Assembly: GCA_016927095.1 (NCBI GenBank)
Contig: JAFGNI010000282.1
Coordinates: 1-29,173 of the forward strand
Source of the DNA: Anaerolineae bacterium
GTDB taxonomy: Bacteria > Chloroflexota > Anaerolineae > B4-G1 > SLSP01
Direction: 5' to 3'
Length of the DNA stretch: 29,173 nucleotides
Position 1 is the first letter of the stretch. Each line of letters begins with the position of its first letter. A program made the translations under genes and the position numbers. Shown here one piece after another: positions 9,401 through 18,064 of this stretch. The notes under the pieces were generated by a model. It worked only from the letters and a program-made list of their open reading frames with translations. It ran no database searches and was not told the DNA's origin.

Positions 9401-11366
9401 GGAAGCGATAAATGATTCCCGAGGGGCTTCGCGCCCCACAGGCCACACAGTGGTTGAGCTGCGGCTTGTCCTGCAGATCGACGCGTTGGATCACCAACTT
9501 GGTTCCTGGCTTCTCGCATCGACAGACGGAACTCACCCGGGCACCGGGCGCGACCATACCACAGGCTGTGCACAGGATGTAAGGATCATCCTTCTCGCTG
9601 TCCAGCGCGTCCAGGTCTTCTTCCGCCGCCACTACCTCGTCCTCATCCCCGCCTGCGACAGCGTCGGACATCAGGAAGTAGGCCAGTTCACGTCCGCCAG
9701 TAAAGGAACCGGTCAGTTGCTGAAGGGGACGCCAAGCTTTTTTATCGCCGCTATCTTCGTCGAGCTGTCCCAGCCGCCCAATGATATAGGTGGCCCCGCA
9801 GCGCACACAGGTTGCCAACTCGAAGACAGCGGCGCCGCAGTGGGGGCAGGATTCGTGGCGCGTCAGGAACAGGCGGGGCAAGTGTTGTTCGGTGTGTTCC
9901 GGTGCGCCCGCGTTGAGGCATGCAAAGGCCCCTTCCAGCGCACGGGCGAAGACATGGTACCGGGCAGGCAGCAGGGACAAGCTCTGCGGTGCAGGCTTGG
10001 CCCGAGCTGCGAGATCGACCACCTCGACAAGCCGTTGCGCAGCCTCCGCTTCGCCGGGAAATAGCTCATCGGCAAGGGCGCTCAGGAAGTAGGGCGTTTC
10101 TGCCAGCTTGTTCTGCAGGGTGTGGAGCCGTGCATCGCCCGAGAGCACGAGGTGTAGGAATCTGTCGACCGCCGCAGGGCCTTCCTGCAATCCGATGTCG
10201 CGCCGCGCTGCCTGCACCACGGTGGGTGGGACGCCGTGCTCCAGGGCAATAGTCGCTAGGGTGGGCACGGTCGCGGTCGGGAGGGCGTCACGTAAAGCGC
10301 CGTAGAGGCTTGAGGCTGCCTCGCCCCACGGCTGGCTCATCGCTACCATCGGCAGGCGGGTGGCCTCGACCACGTTCTGACGAGCCGGGTCGTCGTCAGC
10401 CCACTCGAAAGGTTCCCCGAAGATCTCAGATGCAAACTTCGCAACAGTCTGAAAGTCCTCGCGTCCCCGTCCCAGGGTCGCGCTGGTGGCGATGCACCGC
10501 AGCCGGTTTGGCTCGCTCCGCACGACCCTGTCTTTTAGCCGACGCAGCAGCATCGCGATCTCGATACCGGATGCGCCGTCGTAGACGTGGGCCTCGTCGA
10601 TGACGATAAAGCGCCAGTGCTTGCCCGTGCCACCGTCGAAGAACTCGGAGTCGCTGGGGCGCAGAAGCAGGTATTCCAGCATCGCGTAGTTGGTGAGCAG
10701 GATGTGGGGCGGCGCGGCGCGCAGGGCTTCACGGCTAATCAGCTCGTTGGGCAGGCGTGGCTCGCGCGGGAACTGACTGCGGAATGCGTCCTCCGCTTTC
10801 TCTGGCTCCTCTTCCGTCTCCCCGGTATATCGCCCAAACGTGATTTGAGGGTAGTCGGCCAGCACGCGGCGCAGGCGCTTGAGTTGATCGTTGGCTAGCG
10901 CATTCATGGGATAGAGCAGCAACGCGCGCACCCCAGGACGCGCGAGCTTTCGGGCTGCCTGCTCACGAAGCAGATGGTCGAGGATGGGCACAAGGAATGT
11001 CTCGGTCTTGCCACTGCCGGTACCGGTGGCGACGACCAGGTTACGGTTCTCGCCTACCACCTTTGTAATGCCCTGCTCCTGGTGCAGGTAGAGCGGACGG
11101 GTGAGGGGGAGCGCATCGGAACATAGCCGGCAAAAGCCCCGATGGAGCACACCGGCATCGATCAACTGCGCAATCGAGCGCCCAGGCTCGAAGGGTGGGG
11201 ATGCTTCTAGCAGCGGGCCCTTGACCAGCAGCTCCGGTATCTCCAGGGCCTGCCAGAATTCGGTACGCAGCACCTGATCCTGGAAAGGGTAGATGGTCTT
11301 TAGGTACCGCAGGTAGGTATCGCGGATCAGGTTTGTCGTCTGCAGTGGGTGGATGGAGGTTGTCAT
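6414..11366 (-). CDS. brxHII: BrxHII-type DEAD/DEAH-box helicase with DUF1998 C-terminus
   Basis: A 1650-residue superfamily 2 helicase of the COG1205/DUF1998 type. Visible motifs: LYLHQEQGI (Q-motif-like, 92-100), Walker A ATGTGSGKTE (113-122), LLLYPMNALANDQ (Ia), DEAH in VIDEAHVYDG near 255, TSATLG (III) near 292, TTFELGVDVG (V) and QRAGRAGR (VI) near 1080. CxxC pairs form several probable zinc sites: near 500-525 (HCGA..CVRCG), 590-640, 925-945 and 1345-1365 (CPECG..CTVCG). The DUF1998 end carries PGGAGH and CECGEETSCYECL near 1605-1625. In BREX-3 this family is BrxHII, presumed to unwind or translocate on invading DNA. The ATG at 11366 follows an AAAGG 8 bases upstream. All helicase motifs look intact. 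The same architecture occurs in MrfA-type repair helicases and, split, in DISARM DrmA/DrmB; the BREX context favours BrxHII. Confidence 0.88.
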   Translation of the reverse strand: MTTSIHPLQTTNLIRDTYLRYLKTIYPFQDQVLRTEFWQALEIPELLVKGPLLEASPPFEPGRSIAQLIDAGVLHRGFCRLCSDALPLTRPLYLHQEQGITKVVGENRNLVVATGTGSGKTETFLVPILDHLLREQAARKLARPGVRALLLYPMNALANDQLKRLRRVLADYPQITFGRYTGETEEEPEKAEDAFRSQFPREPRLPNELISREALRAAPPHILLTNYAMLEYLLLRPSDSEFFDGGTGKHWRFIVIDEAHVYDGASGIEIAMLLRRLKDRVVRSEPNRLRCIATSATLGRGREDFQTVAKFASEIFGEPFEWADDDPARQNVVEATRLPMVAMSQPWGEAASSLYGALRDALPTATVPTLATIALEHGVPPTVVQAARRDIGLQEGPAAVDRFLHLVLSGDARLHTLQNKLAETPYFLSALADELFPGEAEAAQRLVEVVDLAARAKPAPQSLSLLPARYHVFARALEGAFACLNAGAPEHTEQHLPRLFLTRHESCPHCGAAVFELATCVRCGATYIIGRLGQLDEDSGDKKAWRPLQQLTGSFTGGRELAYFLMSDAVAGGDEDEVVAAEEDLDALDSEKDDPYILCTACGMVAPGARVSSVCRCEKPGTKLVIQRVDLQDKPQLNHCVACGARSPSGIIYRFLTGQDAPVSVLATALYQTLPPSEDEEMEDLPGQGRKLLAFSDSRQDAAFFAPYLERTYRQVLRRRLILKAVLEDEAGREGRLRVQDVSRRLLRQAEGIGLFTQRQSYDERMQNMNTWLMQELVAWDRRISFEGLGLLQFRLVQPTRWRPPAPLVSAPWNLTEDEAWQIIELLVDTLRQHSAVTFPENVDPRSEAFAPRNRLGWMREKSADSKNGVYSWVPTRGSNRRYDILDRLLTRISPALSDQERQHIVLETLSGIWRHLTDTGSVWREHLPSETLKKVGIVYRVDYHFYELVPQVEGTQALYECDRCHSTTYSNVKGVCPAYHCHGNLVLVDREREDWEHNHYRYLYQSLVPVPLEAEEHTAQWKSDEAAKIQDRFIRGEVNALSCSTTFELGVDVGELQAVLMRNVPPTTANYVQRAGRAGRRTDSAAFALTYAQRRSHDLSHYAHPEKLVAGRIKPPVVTMTNEKIVRRHAQSVFFAAFFRWAKQEWDKDLNVVTQFFDGTGPGSGTQLLSEYAATRPREVREALERIIPAGLQDELGVADWSWLPVLWNDEGEGLLNKVNKEVTEELDILRRLAHEAAGKCTMAGYDRAKHYQGIISTIQRRSLLGFLGSRNVLPKYGFPTDVVDLRTEYVEIPEARRVELQRDLRMAVSEYAPGGEVVAAKHVWVSGGIYKQSGREWPTFNYAVCPECGRFHRSIEPIEGPCTVCGANLYDWRRLYGTFIIPEFGFIARREVRASGEARPQRIYSSRAYFAEYATPESADEQPVLEPVLDLSSATAQVWQRYSRYGKLAIVNSGINHRGFRVCSLCGFAEPAPEQPTGKRRSKKPEPHKNPRTGKDCGGYTQNWHLGHEFLTDVLEFRMEGLLAASGDYDLWLSVLYALLEGASEALGIRRDDLDGTLYPYTTGLAPALLLYDNVPGGAGHVRRVATELPDVFRAAYNRVKSCECGEETSCYECLRNYRNQYFHDQLRRGLARDFLFGLLTASGQLPR

Positions 11367-11398
11367 AGTGGTGCCTTTCGTGTTTTCTCCCTACTGAT

Positions 11399-14300
11399 CT
11401 AGGCAAGCTGGTTGCGCGGTCTTCGAGCGCTATAGCGTAGAGTCCGTGTTGTCCGGAATGAAAACCTCTCCTTCCGGAATGCGGGGGCCAGACCATGGTG
11501 GGCAGCACGATTGTGACTCTCCCGAATGACATAGTCGCTGTGGGATGAACACCCCTCACATCCCTCACACGTGCACGTGTAGATCGTCCCGGGTTCCGTG
11601 AACGTGACCCGCATCTTGGTGAGATCGACCACGATAGTCTCTGGCTCCTCATCCGGTCGTAGCGTTACATAGAGATGGTGCGCACTGTCGCCACGGAACA
11701 TATCCTCAACCGGCTGCTCATCGATGTCGACAATCCTGTTAATTCGGCCCCAGCCTACATCCGTACGAACCCAGAACCCGGCCTTGATGACGCGGGTTGG
11801 GTCACCCGATGCTCGAGATACCTTACTAAGCAGTCTCCGGGCAGTCGAATCCTCCCAATGATCTTGGAGGTACGCAACACTCAATTCGATGTTCATATTC
11901 AGCATAGCGACAGCATCAGCATCGGATATCCTGGCCTGCTGCACCCAACGGTGCAGCGTCTTCGGCCCCAGCGGACTGCCACGCTGCATCAGCTGCCGCA
12001 GGGCGTAGATCTGTGCCCGCTCATGATCGATGGAGAGCAGAAGTTCACAGGTCGCTTGAGGTAAAAGCCCCGAACGTGGCAAGCAGGCGAGATACGCATC
12101 GAAATGCTCCGGAGAAACCTGCATCTGGGCATAGGCATCTAATAGGCGTTTGATACGCATAGCGGCAAACATCTTGAGCTCTAGGGCCTTCAGCTGACCT
12201 TCTCCCACCATCTCAACCATGAGATCGTGTAGAGCCAGGATCTGAGGAATGCTCCCGCCATCCAGGTTCTCATAGCAATGTTCCAGATCCTCTAGACCGC
12301 CACGCTGGTCATCAATCGTGTGGCCGATATATGCCCGTTCAAGCCAGAGTGGGAAAGGATTTCCGCTGCCGGCAATTTCCTCCTCCAGCCAGCGTAACCG
12401 CGCCACGGGAATACTCAGCGCAACATCGGTGGTCCCGGGCTCGCCCTCGGCGGGTCTCTGAGGATGCGTGTCGGTGGTCCAGGGATCTTCGGTCAAGAAC
12501 TGAAGGCGATAGGCGCCAGGCGCAAGCTTGGCTGACGGCAGCCGAAACTTCATTTCACCGTCAGCATTGTCGGGGATATTCACAACTTGAACGGGCTGCC
12601 ACGGACGCCACAGTGACCAGAAACGCACGACCCGGTTACTGAGTCGCATCGTCTCTCGCCAGCGCAGCGTAACGCTGACCTCATCGGCATCAACTTGGCA
12701 TTGAACTTGAACATCTTGAATACTGAGCGTTCGCGTCAGCGTTAGAACGTGCCACCGTTTGACACCGGACTGGCCCAGCAGTCCGCTGATCAACAACTCC
12801 ATACGAAGTGCAGGTGAGGCGCTGGCCCGAATCGTGTCAAGGAACGCGGCGAGCTCAGCACGCCATACACGATAGTAGCCCCGTGGGTTGGGCACATTCC
12901 AGATCATTAGGGGTTGATCATCCACATCAATCAATCTGAGCGCCATCTGCACGTTATCTACCTCTTGTAGGGGTAGAGCGATGAGCAAAGCGGGAAACTG
13001 CGCTTGCAATAACGCCTCAACCGGTAGGCGAATTGCCTGGCCTGTCCAGGAAAACTGAAAGCGCTCTTGCTGTTCATCAATCCACGCCCAACGCAGGCGT
13101 CGGATTGACACATGCACAGGAACCCGTACCGGATCTCCGCGGGATCGGGGATGTATAACAGTAATCTCAACTTCGATCACCTCCGGCGGCACCGTCAGTG
13201 CATATTCCCAGGTATCAGCGGTCTTCTCAAGGAGCAAGTCCTGACACGCGATATCCTCACCCTCTGAAGTTCTATGGCCGCGACAATCAAGCGTGTCACC
13301 TGAGGCAGTCTCGATGAGCAGTTCTACTGGCTGTTGGCCTGAGCCAGACTCAGGGACGTAGAGCGCTTCGTGGCCGCACACTACGAAGTGCGAGAGCATC
13401 CGCAGCTTGAAATCCCCGCTGCGTCCCAACGGTCCCCGTAGCCGTACTGTATAGTTACCCACCGGACAGTCGCCCAGTAGTTCTGGCAGGCTCAGCGGCA
13501 ACTCGACCTTATCATCGGTAAGTTGGATGTGGGCCTGCAAGCTCTTCAGCGTCTTCGTAACATCTATCTCAGGAGCAGCGGCCCAGTTACTCTGAATCGA
13601 CAAGCGCCAGCGCGTGAGCTCCTCTTCCAAGGTGCCACGCTTGGTTATTGGAATGCGAAGTCGTGGTGGTAAGCCGACGTAAACTGGAGCTCTGCGGCCT
13701 GCGGCATCCTCATAGACCAAGGTGCCGCCGACAAGAGAGGGGCGCTGCGTGATCTCATCAGCACGGACCTCAACGGTAAGAAGTTGCTGATCGCCTTGGC
13801 TTAGAACAACATGGTCGCCTGCTGCCACATCCCAGATTTGTCCTTGGAAGTTGGACCATCCACCCGGCAAGCGAGGCAATACTTCCAAAAGCCGCGGGCC
13901 GGAGGAACAACCACTGTCGCCATCAGAAACGGCAGGTGCAGAAGGTTCAACGGTCAACTGAGTTTCACGAGGATATAAGAAGCCCAAACACTGCGCAGGG
14001 ATCGAGAATTTCCACGCCAGCGTCGACAACCTTGCAGCATCGAAGATGAATAGCGGTGCGTCCTCGTCGACGCCCTGGAAACGCCACATGCGCTTGGTCG
14101 CGCCGTCAACCAGGAACTCGGCTTGATAGGCGTCTGCTGGTGCGCTGAGGCGCACAGATTCCGGCACGGTTACCCAATCAAAGCCGGACCGGCTAACGCG
14201 GACGGGAACGTGTGTTGTTCGACCGGCATATGTAATGCGCCAGGCCATCTCCGCATGGATGAATGTTGCCGGCACCTGTTGTGGAGGGAGATCGAAGAGA

Positions 14301-15118
14301 ATGCCCTCGCCCCATGGGTCCACTCGAATCTCGGGTTTGCGCAGACGCCACAGATCTCGCTCTTCCCGCTTGATCTGCTCCTGGCCTTGGGCCGCCACCC
14401 ACTCGGCGTAGGCCGTGACGACCCGCGTGGGCAGGCCCAGGTCTTCCGCGGGGAGGATGTCGCCCGTTTCCACGTAGGTCTGGGCCATTTCCCGGCAGCG
14501 GTCCAGGAAGTCCTCGGCTACGCGACCGCCGTAAGTGAGAAATCGAAGGACGGGCTTGTCGGTGAAGAGCTGTGCTTTTGCGCGCCAGCGCCACTCATCA
14601 ATCATCTCGCTGGGAGTCATACTGCTGTACTCCGCGTGAAGCACGGCTGGCTGTAGCATATTGGTGAAGAAGTCAGGAAGGCAGTAGGTGGGAATGCCGC
14701 CATGGGCAAGGATCAGGCTGACATAGCGTTGTGCTTTCTCGGCTCGCATATCGTAGAAGAGTGGGAGATGCAGGGCTTCCAAACTCTCCTCGAAGGTCTG
14801 CCCAATCTGTGATGTGTAGCTGCTACTCCAACCTGTGGCCTTCAGCACCTTTGTCCAGTAGTCTCCGCCGTTATAGCTGTGGATCCCTTCCGCAACCAGG
14901 TAGACGGCAAAGGCGGATTTCGCATGTTCCAACAGCCAACGCAGGCTGCGCCGATGGCCGAGTAGCTTTTTCAGCGGGGCGATAGCCTGCCCCAACAGCG
15001 CGCTCTCTTCCTGCGTGATCGGGATCTCCCCCAGCAGCTCGACGTTGTTGACCTGAGGTCTGAGATAGGCCTCCCACTCCTCAATGGTCTTTTGCTTGCC
15101 AGATACGATTGTGGCCAT
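11399..15118 (-). CDS. Unrecognised 1239-residue multidomain protein between pglX and brxHII
   Basis: I do not recognise this family. The N-terminal 160 residues are helical and contain a distinctive block: VYLVAEGIHSYNGGDYW, then QIGQTFEESLEALHLPLF, then AHGGIPTYCLPDFF. Residues about 280-900 look beta-rich, with repeated strands like those of Ig-like or beta-sandwich modules. Residues about 900-1130 are helical. The C-terminus has GVWRT-like beta strands and a tight cluster, CTCEGCEGC, near 1180-1188 that could bind zinc. No P-loop, methylase or nuclease motif is evident. The ATG at 15118 is chosen because GGAGG (15128-15132) sits 9 bases upstream; the ATG at 15127 would abut that Shine-Dalgarno sequence with no spacer. 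GC falls from 72% (line 14401-14460) near the N-terminus to about 48% (line 12121-12180) downstream. A large scaffold or DNA-recognition component of the defence complex is possible; that is inference from position only. Confidence 0.82.
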   Translation of the reverse strand: MATIVSGKQKTIEEWEAYLRPQVNNVELLGEIPITQEESALLGQAIAPLKKLLGHRRSLRWLLEHAKSAFAVYLVAEGIHSYNGGDYWTKVLKATGWSSSYTSQIGQTFEESLEALHLPLFYDMRAEKAQRYVSLILAHGGIPTYCLPDFFTNMLQPAVLHAEYSSMTPSEMIDEWRWRAKAQLFTDKPVLRFLTYGGRVAEDFLDRCREMAQTYVETGDILPAEDLGLPTRVVTAYAEWVAAQGQEQIKREERDLWRLRKPEIRVDPWGEGILFDLPPQQVPATFIHAEMAWRITYAGRTTHVPVRVSRSGFDWVTVPESVRLSAPADAYQAEFLVDGATKRMWRFQGVDEDAPLFIFDAARLSTLAWKFSIPAQCLGFLYPRETQLTVEPSAPAVSDGDSGCSSGPRLLEVLPRLPGGWSNFQGQIWDVAAGDHVVLSQGDQQLLTVEVRADEITQRPSLVGGTLVYEDAAGRRAPVYVGLPPRLRIPITKRGTLEEELTRWRLSIQSNWAAAPEIDVTKTLKSLQAHIQLTDDKVELPLSLPELLGDCPVGNYTVRLRGPLGRSGDFKLRMLSHFVVCGHEALYVPESGSGQQPVELLIETASGDTLDCRGHRTSEGEDIACQDLLLEKTADTWEYALTVPPEVIEVEITVIHPRSRGDPVRVPVHVSIRRLRWAWIDEQQERFQFSWTGQAIRLPVEALLQAQFPALLIALPLQEVDNVQMALRLIDVDDQPLMIWNVPNPRGYYRVWRAELAAFLDTIRASASPALRMELLISGLLGQSGVKRWHVLTLTRTLSIQDVQVQCQVDADEVSVTLRWRETMRLSNRVVRFWSLWRPWQPVQVVNIPDNADGEMKFRLPSAKLAPGAYRLQFLTEDPWTTDTHPQRPAEGEPGTTDVALSIPVARLRWLEEEIAGSGNPFPLWLERAYIGHTIDDQRGGLEDLEHCYENLDGGSIPQILALHDLMVEMVGEGQLKALELKMFAAMRIKRLLDAYAQMQVSPEHFDAYLACLPRSGLLPQATCELLLSIDHERAQIYALRQLMQRGSPLGPKTLHRWVQQARISDADAVAMLNMNIELSVAYLQDHWEDSTARRLLSKVSRASGDPTRVIKAGFWVRTDVGWGRINRIVDIDEQPVEDMFRGDSAHHLYVTLRPDEEPETIVVDLTKMRVTFTEPGTIYTCTCEGCEGCSSHSDYVIRESHNRAAHHGLAPAFRKERFSFRTTRTLRYSARRPRNQLA

Positions 15119-15127
15119 AGGACTCAT

Positions 15128-15132
15128 CCTCC
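15128..15132 (-). promoter_or_regulatory. Ribosome binding site deciding the 1239-residue gene start
   Basis: GGAGG on the minus strand, 9 bases before the ATG at 15118 and directly abutting the alternative ATG at 15127. The spacing selects 15118. Confidence 0.65.
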
Positions 15133-15136
15133 AAGA

Positions 15137-15157
15137 CACTGCGGCATCCAAGCAGTG
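15137..15157 (-). promoter_or_regulatory. Small stem-loop in the leader of the 1239-residue gene
   Basis: On the transcribed strand CACTGC and GCAGTG (15152-15157 and 15137-15142) form a perfect 6-bp stem with a 9-base loop, extendable by one G-U pair. It lies just upstream of the GGAGG ribosome site. The same stretch can be read as an imperfect direct repeat, CCGCACTG-CTTGG and CCGCAGTGTCTTGG. There is no T-tract, so it is not an intrinsic terminator. It could be a weak translational or protein-binding element, or chance. Confidence 0.3.
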
Positions 15158-15237
15158 CGGTGATTGTGAGACCTGGGCAGTTAGGTCGATGGTGTCAGCG
15201 GCAATGCTGCTCGGTCAATGGGCGAAGAAAACGCCTC

Positions 15238-18003
15238 CTACCATAGCGTTCCCTGTTCCGGTTCCTCGTCGACGCGCAGCAGCGCGTTATCGTAGTACAT
15301 CAGCAGCGCAGGATCCTCCTGGAGCACGTCGGTCGGCAGCCGCTCGGCGACGTCCACGATGGTGTGGTAGGCGCGCTCCGACCACGCGTGCTTGAACCCA
15401 GCTCGCACCGCCTCCGTACGGAAGGTCCTCAGCCGTCCTTTGCCCTTGGCGTACTCGGCGAACTCGCGCAGCAGCGCCCGCTCTCGCAGTTGCTCCAGAT
15501 CCTCCTGGCGCGCGGGATCGGGCAGGTACCAGCGGTCGGCGTCATCCTGGAGGAAGCTCTGGGCCAGCATCTCGCCCAACTCCGGCAAATCCTCGTGGCG
15601 GGCCTGGTGCAGCTCGCGCAGAAACTTGGGCTGGAGATCCTGGTAGGTTTGTGGTCCGGTCCCGGTCTCCGGGTCCAGTTCGCGGCGCAGCCACTGAAGT
15701 GCCGACTTCTCGTCGGTGACGAAGAGTGCTAACTGCTCCACCTTCTGTGCCTGCAGCCGGTGTTTGTCGTACTCAGCCGCCTGTTCAGGCAAGAAATACA
15801 TACTGTCACGTTCGGGAAAACGTCGCTTCAGCCCAGCGTAGAACTCTGCTGCGCCCATCGGAACGGTGAAACCTCGCTGAATATGGAAGGCGATCATCCG
15901 GTCATAGAGGAGGAAAGCCTCACGCTCTGCAACAATCTCGAGCCCTTCATCTTGTTCTACAGCAACAGGTAGGTGAGTGAGATGCTGACGGACAAACTCC
16001 CAGACACCATCATCTCGTCCAGAATGTTGAACAAAACAACGCTCGAACTCGGAGTGAGGTTTGTACGCAGAGATGATAAGATCTTGCCGGACGGCCGATG
16101 CACTCGTATACTGTTTGAAGGATCCCTGCTTCTTGTCTAGTGTTCGGACGTCAGCTACAACGAAACCAGCACGCTGAAGGGCTTCCTGTATCGCGTTCCA
16201 CACACGGTTTTGCGAGTTGTGGAATTCTACCGTCATCCAGTGATCTGGTTTGAGGGCACGGTGGAACTCCCGGAAGCAACGCTCCATTAGCCGCTGGTAC
16301 TCGGGCAAACCTTTTCCCTGCACTTCGTTAACTACTGCTTCAGTGCAGTTGTTCGTAACGGTCTTGAGCCACGCTTCCCAGTAGAAACTTAACTCCGAAT
16401 ACATCAAGTTGCCACCGAATGGCGGATCAATAAAAACGTAGTCAACACTCTCATCGGCTACTCCGTGCAGAGTAGTGGATGATTGCGTTGAGATTGCGAC
16501 GTTCTCAGAGTGTAGCGACTCTGCTGTATTCGAGCTGAAGACCTTGATCAACTCACTTGCTCGAATTCTGAACTTATCGAGCGCGTCAACTTCCGGAATG
16601 GTCGATGAGACGTAAAGTGTGCCTTTTGTGCCTGCGTTGATAGCACCTCCTCCGCCGTGGAAATAGTAGCTGAAAGCAATACTAGCGAATCTAGCTGTGG
16701 CTCTGAGAGCAGCCGTATAACAGAACTGAAGATGGTGCCGCACTGCAGGGGTGGACACGCTACAGATCTGCTCCCAAAGCGCGGATAGCAACGTGAGGTT
16801 ACGTTGTGTGTAGAAATGGTGAACGTGAGTAAGCCCAATGTCATCGTTGCGGCGTGACTCCTCACCCTCGGGCATCCTATCGGTCGGGAACCAGTACCCT
16901 ATCCCTTCTTGTTCGGCTAGTTCAACACGTTCTAGGTCCTCTTTGTCAGGTGTTTTGTTATAGCGTTGCTTTCCTACTATATAGTTGATGACTACTGGCA
17001 CTTGCTTTGCCCGCCTAATAGTTCTGCTCAACGCTCGGTCATAGAAAGCTTCCAAAGCGTGTTCCAGACTCCGCTTGGACTGCTGGGAATCGCAGTTTGG
17101 GCAAGGAAACTCACTGAGCAGCCTACCCTCTTCTTTGTCCAGAGCCACATCCCAGTAAATCATCTCCTCACCGCAGTGGGAACAGACGAAAACATCACTC
17201 CAGATGGTGTAGTTGATCCGACCTGCAATGCGGCCCGGAGCGTCACAATGGGGATGCCAGGTCTCGTACATCCAACCAAGCTGATCCTCAACCACACTGA
17301 CAATACGTGTTGTTTCTCGATGGAAGGCATCTGTATCTAAAGGGGAACTATAATTATGAGCCACAAATGTAGCAATAGGTGACAGATCAACCAAGAGAGC
17401 TTTCCGCACGCCAACGTGCGCTATCCTGGCATTGCCATCAAGCACTCTGCCACTTTTGTCCACTTGGTATCCCAGTTCTTGAATCTCTTTCGGGTTGCCA
17501 CAGAGTTGAGCGGCAACTCCTGTCATGCCGGTGCCGCAGAATCCATCAAGAACGACATCACCAGGATCAGTGTAGTGCAATATGTAGCGCATAATAGCCT
17601 TGTGAGGCACTTTAGTGTGGTAAGTGTGAGCGCGGTAGATAGCATCACTCCGCCCCTCGCGAACATCTGCAGCAAAGGGTTCGCGCTGGTAAGCTGGCTG
17701 ACACTTATTCCCATCGTCACAACGGTCATCAGGTAACCACAACTCTTGGCGAGTTTCGGTACGTTCTATCTGCCACCGTTGGGCAATCTCCACCATAAAC
17801 GGGTTGGGGCAGGCCGTATAGTAGGGCGGGTCGGAGAGCTCCAGGATATCCTTATCTTCGCCAATAGGGAACCCCTCGATGGCGCGGAACTCGGGATCCT
17901 GGAGGTGCTGGCGCAGCTTCTCCAGGTAAGCCTCTCGCTCGGCCTCTCGGGCCACCTCGTATGGGGTCTTGGGCTCGGAGATCAGTTGGGGTTGGTGTGG
18001 CAT
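15238..18003 (-). CDS. pglX: BREX-3 adenine-specific DNA methyltransferase PglX (Zn-ribbon type)
   Basis: A 921-residue DNA methylase of the large Zn-ribbon class (COG1743-like). Order of motifs: SDPPYYTACPNPF (57-69), REPFAADVREG (107-116), AHTYHTKVPHKAI (motif X-like, 125-137), DGFCGTGMTG (AdoMet motif I, 153-162), a CxxC/CxxC zinc ribbon (about 274-303, SHCGEE and CPNCD), and catalytic motif IV DPPFGGN near 526. It should transfer methyl from AdoMet to adenine N6 in a short non-palindromic site, marking host DNA. The ATG at 18003 has a purine-rich but weak leader (AAGAAAGAAG). It follows the GHKL gene by 61 bases. Its ends are GC-rich (line 15481 is 70%, line 17881 is 67%), while its middle is 43-52% in several lines. 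All catalytic residues appear present. The methylase call is secure; assignment as BREX PglX relies on the flanking brxC, brxHII and pglZ. Confidence 0.9.
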   Translation of the reverse strand: MPHQPQLISEPKTPYEVAREAEREAYLEKLRQHLQDPEFRAIEGFPIGEDKDILELSDPPYYTACPNPFMVEIAQRWQIERTETRQELWLPDDRCDDGNKCQPAYQREPFAADVREGRSDAIYRAHTYHTKVPHKAIMRYILHYTDPGDVVLDGFCGTGMTGVAAQLCGNPKEIQELGYQVDKSGRVLDGNARIAHVGVRKALLVDLSPIATFVAHNYSSPLDTDAFHRETTRIVSVVEDQLGWMYETWHPHCDAPGRIAGRINYTIWSDVFVCSHCGEEMIYWDVALDKEEGRLLSEFPCPNCDSQQSKRSLEHALEAFYDRALSRTIRRAKQVPVVINYIVGKQRYNKTPDKEDLERVELAEQEGIGYWFPTDRMPEGEESRRNDDIGLTHVHHFYTQRNLTLLSALWEQICSVSTPAVRHHLQFCYTAALRATARFASIAFSYYFHGGGGAINAGTKGTLYVSSTIPEVDALDKFRIRASELIKVFSSNTAESLHSENVAISTQSSTTLHGVADESVDYVFIDPPFGGNLMYSELSFYWEAWLKTVTNNCTEAVVNEVQGKGLPEYQRLMERCFREFHRALKPDHWMTVEFHNSQNRVWNAIQEALQRAGFVVADVRTLDKKQGSFKQYTSASAVRQDLIISAYKPHSEFERCFVQHSGRDDGVWEFVRQHLTHLPVAVEQDEGLEIVAEREAFLLYDRMIAFHIQRGFTVPMGAAEFYAGLKRRFPERDSMYFLPEQAAEYDKHRLQAQKVEQLALFVTDEKSALQWLRRELDPETGTGPQTYQDLQPKFLRELHQARHEDLPELGEMLAQSFLQDDADRWYLPDPARQEDLEQLRERALLREFAEYAKGKGRLRTFRTEAVRAGFKHAWSERAYHTIVDVAERLPTDVLQEDPALLMYYDNALLRVDEEPEQGTLW
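15780..17760. other. Low-GC core of pglX
   Basis: Hand counts of single 60-base lines give 43% (16021), 48% (16501), 52% (16441) and 43% (17281) inside this block. Outside it they give 68% (15661), 70% (15481) and 67% (17881). The block covers roughly residues 80-740 of PglX, including the zinc ribbon, AdoMet motif and catalytic DPPF. The edges are approximate because the change is noisy: line 17641 is 60%. Confidence 0.55.
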
Positions 18004-18064
18004 AACGTTTTTCTTCTTTCTTAGCTACCTACACAGGCGAATCCACCGGCCTGCCTAGCCATCT

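Noticed and set aside
18004..18064. Hairpin CAGGC/GCCTG between the GHKL gene and pglX as a terminator
   Set aside because: The stem is only 5-6 bp with a 10-base loop and no T-tract, and the downstream genes belong to the same operon.
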